Source: Nitrospira sp. UBA6493 (GTDB lineage Bacteria; Nitrospirota; Nitrospiria; Nitrospirales; Nitrospiraceae). From it: 47,508 nt of DNA. The position numbers were made by a program, and so were the translations under genes. This document shows positions 43,397-47,508 of the stretch, piece after piece; positions within the stretch are counted from its first letter, which is position 1; the number at the start of each line of letters is the position of its first letter. The notes under the pieces were generated by a model. The model made no database searches, was not told the origin of the DNA, and saw only the letters and a program-made list of their open reading frames with translations. The stretch covers positions 1 through 47,508 of the forward strand of contig DJMJ01000012.1 of NCBI GenBank assembly GCA_002435325.1. The letters run 5' to 3'.

Positions 43397-43747
43397 TTAC
43401 AGCAGCGACTTGACCGACTCCGCCGGTCGGGCAAGGATGGCCGTTTCCCCCTTCACCACGATGGGGCGTTGAATGAGATCGGGGTGTTGCACCATCAAAT
43501 CGAGCAACTCATCGTCGCTCAGGTTTTTCTTCGCCAATCCCAGTTCCTTATAGATGTCTTCCTTGGTGCGGAGAACCTCTTTTGGCGAGAGACCTGCTTT
43601 TTTTAGCAGCCCCTTGAGCGATGTTTTCGTAAATGGCTGCTCATAGTAATTGACGGCCGTGAAGTCTGCGCCGCTGTCACGGACCAATTGCACCGTTTGG
43701 CGGCAGGTGGTACAGGTCGGTTTCTGATAGATGGTAATTTTGGACAT
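43397..43747 (-). CDS. ArsC/Spx-family thioredoxin-fold reductase-like protein
   Basis: The 116-residue protein has the ArsC fold with the N-terminal redox motif CTTC (C12, C15) in ITIYQKPTCTTCRQTVQLVR, followed by LLKKAGLSPKEVLRTKEDIY and the cis-Pro/Arg loop IQRPIVVKGETAILARP. Members include arsenate reductases of the glutaredoxin-dependent type and Spx-like proteins. The CxxC and absence of neighbouring ars genes make arsenate reduction uncertain; YffB-like thiol reductase is an alternative. The ribosome site is AGGAGTACCC before ATG. It is convergent with RNase D. Confidence 0.85.
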   Translation of the reverse strand: MSKITIYQKPTCTTCRQTVQLVRDSGADFTAVNYYEQPFTKTSLKGLLKKAGLSPKEVLRTKEDIYKELGLAKKNLSDDELLDLMVQHPDLIQRPIVVKGETAILARPAESVKSLL

Positions 43748-43850
43748 GGGTACTCCTCTGTTGTGCGGGCGGGGCTAGCCTTGACGCCATTTTTCCGGCT
43801 GTGCTAGACCTCAGTGACGATTTCATTCACCGGGTTTTTGTGTGAAAACT

Positions 43851-44219
43851 ATGCCTCTTTTTGGAACCAGTTCGTCGGGTCAATTCTCCTGTGCAACATC
43901 CGCACAACATACGTTGCGCGAACTCCGCACGAAACGGAAAGGGCAACCGGTATTTGTGATGGGCCATCTCCTGCAACGGAAAGGCCAGGAGGCTACCTTT
44001 GAAGTCTTTAACGACCGCATCGCTCTCGTAAAGTTTTCAGACGGAGCCGTTGTTGGATACGATCCGATGGAACTCTTGCTTCCGACGGAAATCGACGACA
44101 AAGGCGTAGCCTATTTTGAAATTCGGCCCTGCGCACAATGTGAAATCCTGTTCCCTCTGACCGCCGACGAGCGTGACGCCGAGGTTGAGCCAACGCAGTG
44201 CCCTGAATGTCGCGGATAA
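43851..44219 (+). CDS. Hypothetical protein with C-terminal zinc-ribbon-like cysteines
   Basis: The protein from ATG 43851 has 122 residues (a GTG nine bases upstream adds three). The central part (GQPVFVMGHLLQRKGQEATF then NDRIALVKFSDGAVVGYDP) looks like a small beta barrel, perhaps an SH3- or Sm-like fold. The C-terminus has CAQC and CPEC separated by 21 residues, a likely zinc ribbon. That combination suggests nucleic-acid or ribosome association. No family is recognised. It is convergent with the next gene, with one base between the stops. Confidence 0.6.
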   Translation: MPLFGTSSSGQFSCATSAQHTLRELRTKRKGQPVFVMGHLLQRKGQEATFEVFNDRIALVKFSDGAVVGYDPMELLLPTEIDDKGVAYFEIRPCAQCEILFPLTADERDAEVEPTQCPECRG

Positions 44220-44220
44220 G

Positions 44221-44610
44221 CTAATCGACCAGCGGCGCCACTTCCAAGGCTTTTTTCAGCAGGCAATCTCCGGCAAATCCCTGCAGGGCCATCGGCAAGA
44301 GGGATGCGTCTATTGCCCGCACCGAGTTGACGCGGAATCCATCACCTGTCCGTTGCCCTTCCAGCTTCATGGCGTGGCAGACTTCCAGTTTTTTCCAGAT
44401 CAGGTTGTTGAGGATAGTCTCCGACGCCAGTAGTTTCATGTCCGAGATCGCTCCGTCGATCGCCACTTTAGCCGGCACTTTGGCTTTATCTTTGGGGATC
44501 TCGCTTACCACAGCAAAGGCCAGTTGATCGTCATCGGCAAAAACCACGTCCGTTCCCATGCATGCCAATCCGATCAGCAGACATCTCAGCATAGTCATTG
44601 ATGGACGCAT
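44221..44610 (-). CDS. Hypothetical secreted protein
   Basis: The 129-residue protein has a signal peptide (MLRCLLIGLACMGTDVVFA before DDDQ), with start at ATG 44610 or the internal Met at codon 7. The mature part of about 104 residues is mixed alpha/beta with two Cys (EVCHAMKL and FAGDCLLK). No family is recognised. It is preceded by a small membrane-anchored protein gene two bases away on the same strand, so the pair is probably co-transcribed. Confidence 0.6.
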   Translation of the reverse strand: MRPSMTMLRCLLIGLACMGTDVVFADDDQLAFAVVSEIPKDKAKVPAKVAIDGAISDMKLLASETILNNLIWKKLEVCHAMKLEGQRTGDGFRVNSVRAIDASLLPMALQGFAGDCLLKKALEVAPLVD

Positions 44611-44612
44611 AG

Positions 44613-44840
44613 TTATGGATTCCTCCCCGGAACCTCCGAGCGTGTACCGTCATTTGTAGCGGGAGCGGTCGATCTTATCGGCGAAGCCGCGTCGCTGTGC
44701 CCAATCGTGCTGGTCCCCACCATATGTAACGGCGGTCCCGCCGGTTTGGGTGCGAGAAATGCGCGATCTCGTGTTCGCCAGAAGACAATGGCGGCCGGTA
44801 CAAGGACCAAGACTCCCAAAATGAATAACACCCGAAACAT
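44613..44840 (-). CDS. Small single-pass membrane protein, hypothetical
   Basis: ATG at 44840 gives 75 residues: one membrane helix (MFRVLFILGVLVLVPAAIVF) and a Pro/Ser/Thr-rich tail without clear fold. A longer frame from 44942 is unlikely because it runs toward the citrate synthase promoter and lacks protein character. Function is unknown. The stop is two bases from the next gene's start. Confidence 0.55.
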   Translation of the reverse strand: MFRVLFILGVLVLVPAAIVFWRTRDRAFLAPKPAGPPLHMVGTSTIGHSDAASPIRSTAPATNDGTRSEVPGRNP

Positions 44841-44981
44841 CAGAACTCCATCCGTGTGATGTGACACAGACAGTATGCCAATCGATCGGAGGCAATTCAA
44901 GGACGGCTGCTCCTCGGCCAAGTGTTCATGATACACTCGCAATAAATCGATTCTGGTCGATCACCTCAGGGAGGGTCTCGC

Positions 44982-46124
44982 ATGCCACACGATTTCATGC
45001 CGGGCTTGGCGGGAGTGCCGGCCGCCACCTCTTCGATCAGCGATGTGGACGGCCAGCAGGGTGTACTGGAATATCGCGGCATCCGTGTTGAGACGCTCTG
45101 CGCTCAATCCTCCTTTCTGGAAACGTCCTATCTCCTCCTGTTCGGTCAGCTGCCGAGCGCCTCGCAACTGACGCAATGGACGAGTGACATCTCCCATCAT
45201 CGCCGCATCAAGTTTCGCATCGTTGATCTGTTGAAATGTCTGCCTGAGCACGGTCATCCGATGGACGCGCTGCAAGCTGCCGTTGCCGCGCTCGGCATGT
45301 TTTATCCCGGCCGGCAGGTCAAGGACGGGCAAAATAATTATTGGTCTGCCGTGCGATTGATCGCCAAGCTGCCCACCATTGTTGCAGCCTGGGCGAGACT
45401 CCGTCATGGCGATGATCCGATCCCGCCGCAGGACGATCTGGAGTTCTCCGAAAACTTTCTCTATATGCTCACGGAGCACAGGCCCCATCCGCTTTGGAAG
45501 GAAATTTTCGACGACTGCCTGATCCTGCATGCCGAGCATACCGAGCATACGATGAACGCCTCGACCTTCACCGGCCTCGTCACGGCGTCCACGCTCGCCG
45601 ATCCTTATACCGTCGTTGCCTCATCGATCGGCGCCTTGAAGGGCCCGCTGCATGGCGGTGCCAACGAAGAAGTCGTCCAAATGCTCAGAGAGATTGGCAG
45701 TCCTGACCATGTGCGCCAGTTTGTGGAGCAGCAACTGGGTGGCAAGCGCAAACTCATGGGGTTCGGCCACCGTGTCTATAAAGTGAAAGATCCCCGAGCC
45801 ACCGTGTTACAACGACTCTGCGAGCGGCTGTTTCAAGAGTGCGGTCCTTCGCCCCTCTATGCGACGGCGCTTGAAGTGGAGCGGACGGCAGGAGAAGCAC
45901 TCAACGGGAAAGGGATATATCCAAACGTCGATTTCTACTCAGGTGTCATTTACGAGCAGATGGGGATCGACGTGGATCTCTTCACCCCGCTCTTTGCGAT
46001 GGCCCGCGTGTCCGGCTGGCTCGCGCATTGGCTGGAGCAGCTCCACGAGAACAAGCTGTTCCGTCCCGATCAAATTTATGCGGGAGAACACAACCGTCCC
46101 TACGTGCCCCTGGCTCAACGCTAG
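44982..46124 (+). CDS. gltA: Citrate synthase
   Basis: This 380-residue enzyme condenses acetyl-CoA and oxaloacetate to citrate. It shows the family order: VDGQQGVLEYRGIRVETLC near the N-terminus, SSIGALKGPLHGGANEE with catalytic His, the second His in KLMGFGHRVYK, and catalytic Asp in YPNVDFYSGVIYEQMGI. The length is that of the short, type I (dimeric) citrate synthase/methylcitrate synthase group; 2-methylcitrate synthase cannot be excluded by eye, but no prp genes are nearby. GGGAGGG precedes the ATG. A fumarase gene lies 0.7 kb downstream, so two TCA/rTCA-cycle genes are close together. The direction of the cycle cannot be read from this. Confidence 0.92.
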   Translation: MPHDFMPGLAGVPAATSSISDVDGQQGVLEYRGIRVETLCAQSSFLETSYLLLFGQLPSASQLTQWTSDISHHRRIKFRIVDLLKCLPEHGHPMDALQAAVAALGMFYPGRQVKDGQNNYWSAVRLIAKLPTIVAAWARLRHGDDPIPPQDDLEFSENFLYMLTEHRPHPLWKEIFDDCLILHAEHTEHTMNASTFTGLVTASTLADPYTVVASSIGALKGPLHGGANEEVVQMLREIGSPDHVRQFVEQQLGGKRKLMGFGHRVYKVKDPRATVLQRLCERLFQECGPSPLYATALEVERTAGEALNGKGIYPNVDFYSGVIYEQMGIDVDLFTPLFAMARVSGWLAHWLEQLHENKLFRPDQIYAGEHNRPYVPLAQR

Positions 46125-46151
46125 ATAGAGACAGATCCTCCGACACCCCCC

Positions 46152-46179
46152 TTGACTCTTCTGGTGTCGAAATTATCTT
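46152..46179 (+). promoter_or_regulatory. Possible promoter upstream of the Hsp20 gene
   Basis: TTGACT (46152-46157) and TATCTT (46174-46179) are separated by 16 bases in the gap between citrate synthase and the Hsp20 gene. The match is moderate; a heat-shock sigma promoter is possible but not clear. Confidence 0.35.
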
Positions 46180-46251
46180 TCGCATAGACAGGACAACAGG
46201 CGCGGCGCCGACGCGAACCATCACAACATCCTCATAATCAGGAGGTTTGCC

Positions 46252-46701
46252 ATGAGTGCTCTTATGCGCTGGGATCCATTTCGTGAATTGGAAGATATGT
46301 CAGAGCGGTTGAACCGGATGATCGCCCGTCCTGCGGTCCGGACGAACGCGAAAGAAACGCTGACGGTTGCAGACTGGGTGCCCACTGTCGATATCAGTGA
46401 AACTGACGGTGAATACGTCATCAAGGCGGAATTACCAGAGGTGAAAAAGGACGATGTGAAAGTGACGCTGGAAGATGGCGTCCTGACCATCCAGGGGCAG
46501 CGTCGGCAGGAGAAAGAAGAGAAGACGACGAAATATCATCGAATCGAACGGTCGTACGGGACGTTCGTTCGAAGTTTTTCACTACCGGACCAAGTCAATG
46601 AGAGCGGGGTGAAGGCTGAATTCAAAGACGGGATGTTGAACTTGCATATCCCGAAATCCGAGAAGGCCAAGCCGCGGGCGATCGAGGTGAAAGTCGGGTA
46701 A
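46252..46701 (+). CDS. Hsp20 / alpha-crystallin small heat shock protein
   Basis: This 149-residue chaperone begins with the bacterial class A signature MSALMRWDPFRELEDMSERL. The alpha-crystallin domain covers about residues 42-140 (WVPTVDISETDGEYVIKAEL, VKVTLEDGVLTIQGQRRQE, then GTFVRSFSLPDQVNESGVKA and the G-x-L motif in DGMLNLHIPK). The IXI-type tail is the AIEVKV end. It binds unfolded proteins without ATP and hands them to DnaK. A strong CAGGAGG ribosome site precedes ATG, and a strong terminator follows, so it is monocistronic. Confidence 0.95.
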   Translation: MSALMRWDPFRELEDMSERLNRMIARPAVRTNAKETLTVADWVPTVDISETDGEYVIKAELPEVKKDDVKVTLEDGVLTIQGQRRQEKEEKTTKYHRIERSYGTFVRSFSLPDQVNESGVKAEFKDGMLNLHIPKSEKAKPRAIEVKVG

Positions 46702-46727
46702 GGCATTCCGGTACCAGTGTTCTGAGG

Positions 46728-46757
46728 AAAGGCCCGCCTAAGCGGGCCTTTCTTTTT
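46728..46757 (+). terminator. Rho-independent terminator after Hsp20
   Basis: AAAGGCCCGC and GCGGGCCTTT form a ten-pair stem with a short CTAA-type loop, followed by CTTTTT. It lies 26 bases after the hsp20 stop codon. Confidence 0.9.
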
Positions 46758-46870
46758 CTGCGGCTCAGATCCCCCAATCTTCTTCCCAATACTCTTGAGC
46801 TTCCGGGCGGCAACCGTTTAAGATGCGCGCTCCGTTTGTCCACGAGTCTATTGAGTGAGGAGACCAGGTT

Positions 46871-47508
46871 ATGAAGAAGTCGTCAGGATCGAAGCCTTTG
46901 GCTGCCACCGGTACCCGCATCGAACGCGACACCATGGGCGAATTGGCCGTCCCTTCCGATGCCTATTATGGGGTGCAGACCGCCCGGGCCATTGAAAACT
47001 TTCCGATCAGTTCGCTGCGCATGCCGCGTTCCGTCATCAGGGCGATGGGCCTCATTAAGCGGGCGGCCGCTTCCGTCAACCATTCACTCGGACTTCTCGA
47101 CAAGAAGCCGGCCGACGCCATCAAGCAGGCGGCGACCGAAGTAGTGGAAGGCAAGCTTGACGCCGAATTTCCGGTCGATATTTTCCAGACCGGTTCCGGC
47201 ACCTCCACGAACATGAATACCAACGAAGTCATTTCCAACCGGGCCACCGAACTGTTGGGCGGCTTGCGGGGGAGCAAGCTGGTCCATCCCAACGACCACG
47301 TGAACATGGGGCAGTCCACCAACGACACCATCCCCACCGCCATCCGCCTGGGGGCGCTGTGGCGGCTGGATGAGCTGCTGCGGGCGCTGGACGAGCTGAG
47401 TGCAGCGCTGCGCCTGAAGGCGGCGGAGTTCGACGGGGTGGTTAAATCGGGGCGCACCCACCTGCAAGACGCCGTCCCGGTGCGGCTGGGGCAGGAGTTC
47501 GGCGGCTA
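46871..47508 (+). CDS. fumC: Fumarate hydratase class II, partial (runs off window)
   Basis: ATG 46871, with TGAGGAG about 8 bases upstream, opens a frame that is still open at the window end (212 codons seen of about 465). It reads RIERDTMGELAVPSDAYYGV, QTARAIENFPIS, then VDIFQTGSGTSTNMNTNEVI and HPNDHVNMGQSTNDTIPTAI, the substrate-binding segments of class II fumarase. The HTHLQDAVPVRLGQEFGG region, seen here as SGRTHLQDAVPVRLGQEF, holds the catalytic His. Fumarase is distinguished from aspartase by these segments only in part, and aspartase is the main alternative. The enzyme interconverts fumarate and malate. It follows citrate synthase and hsp20 on the same strand. Confidence 0.92.
   Translation, partial: MKKSSGSKPLAATGTRIERDTMGELAVPSDAYYGVQTARAIENFPISSLRMPRSVIRAMGLIKRAAASVNHSLGLLDKKPADAIKQAATEVVEGKLDAEFPVDIFQTGSGTSTNMNTNEVISNRATELLGGLRGSKLVHPNDHVNMGQSTNDTIPTAIRLGALWRLDELLRALDELSAALRLKAAEFDGVVKSGRTHLQDAVPVRLGQEFGG

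Overview
The window looks like chromosome from a Gram-negative bacterium of the Nitrospirota type, probably close to Nitrospira. This is inferred from overall protein character, the moderately high G+C content, an outer-membrane porin, a type II secretion system, a Pal-like lipoprotein, and citrate synthase and class II fumarase genes. No rRNA or tRNA gene was found to anchor the taxonomy.

Region A (1-16.5 kb, mostly + strand) is a regulatory and motility block in advanced decay. It begins with the edge of a probable transposase gene. It then holds an intact sigma-54 response regulator, a TPR gene broken by two frameshifts, a dead FlhG-type ATPase and an intact sigma-28 factor (fliA). These are followed by an HD-GYP-type protein cut down to its N-terminal domain, a small FlgM-like protein, a diguanylate cyclase, a broken PilZ-like gene, a second dead MinD/FlhG-type ATPase on the - strand, an excisionase-type HTH protein and a chemoreceptor remnant. 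Next come a PAS histidine kinase with a NarL-type regulator, a frameshifted DUF420 gene, and a STAS / REC-SpoIIE / Hpt / REC cluster that is itself damaged. No flagellar structural gene is visible.

Region B (16.5-23.3 kb) starts with a complete IS3-family element (16529-17747) that appears to use a -1 frameshift at GGGAAAC. The element separates two unrelated truncated genes, a response regulator on the left and pstC on the right, so it marks a rearrangement rather than a simple insertion. On the - strand follow pstS, a lipoprotein, a second PstS-like binding protein and an OprP/OprO-type porin, which together form a phosphate acquisition block.

Region C (23.5-34.0 kb, - strand) is an intact type II secretion cluster in the order gspC, E, F, G, H, I, J, N, L, M, K. 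The secretin gspD and prepilin peptidase gspO are absent from the window.

Region D (34.3-47.5 kb) is intact housekeeping DNA. It holds a TPR protein, a Ppx/GppA phosphatase, a Pal-like lipoprotein, a 1229-residue DUF255-thioredoxin/aldo-keto reductase fusion and a secreted Lys/Glu-rich repeat peptide. It continues with a J-domain protein, RNase D, an ArsC-family protein, three small hypotheticals, citrate synthase, Hsp20, and the start of fumC running off the window end. The disruptive lesions cluster almost entirely before 18 kb. That contrast argues for real gene decay rather than sequencing error.
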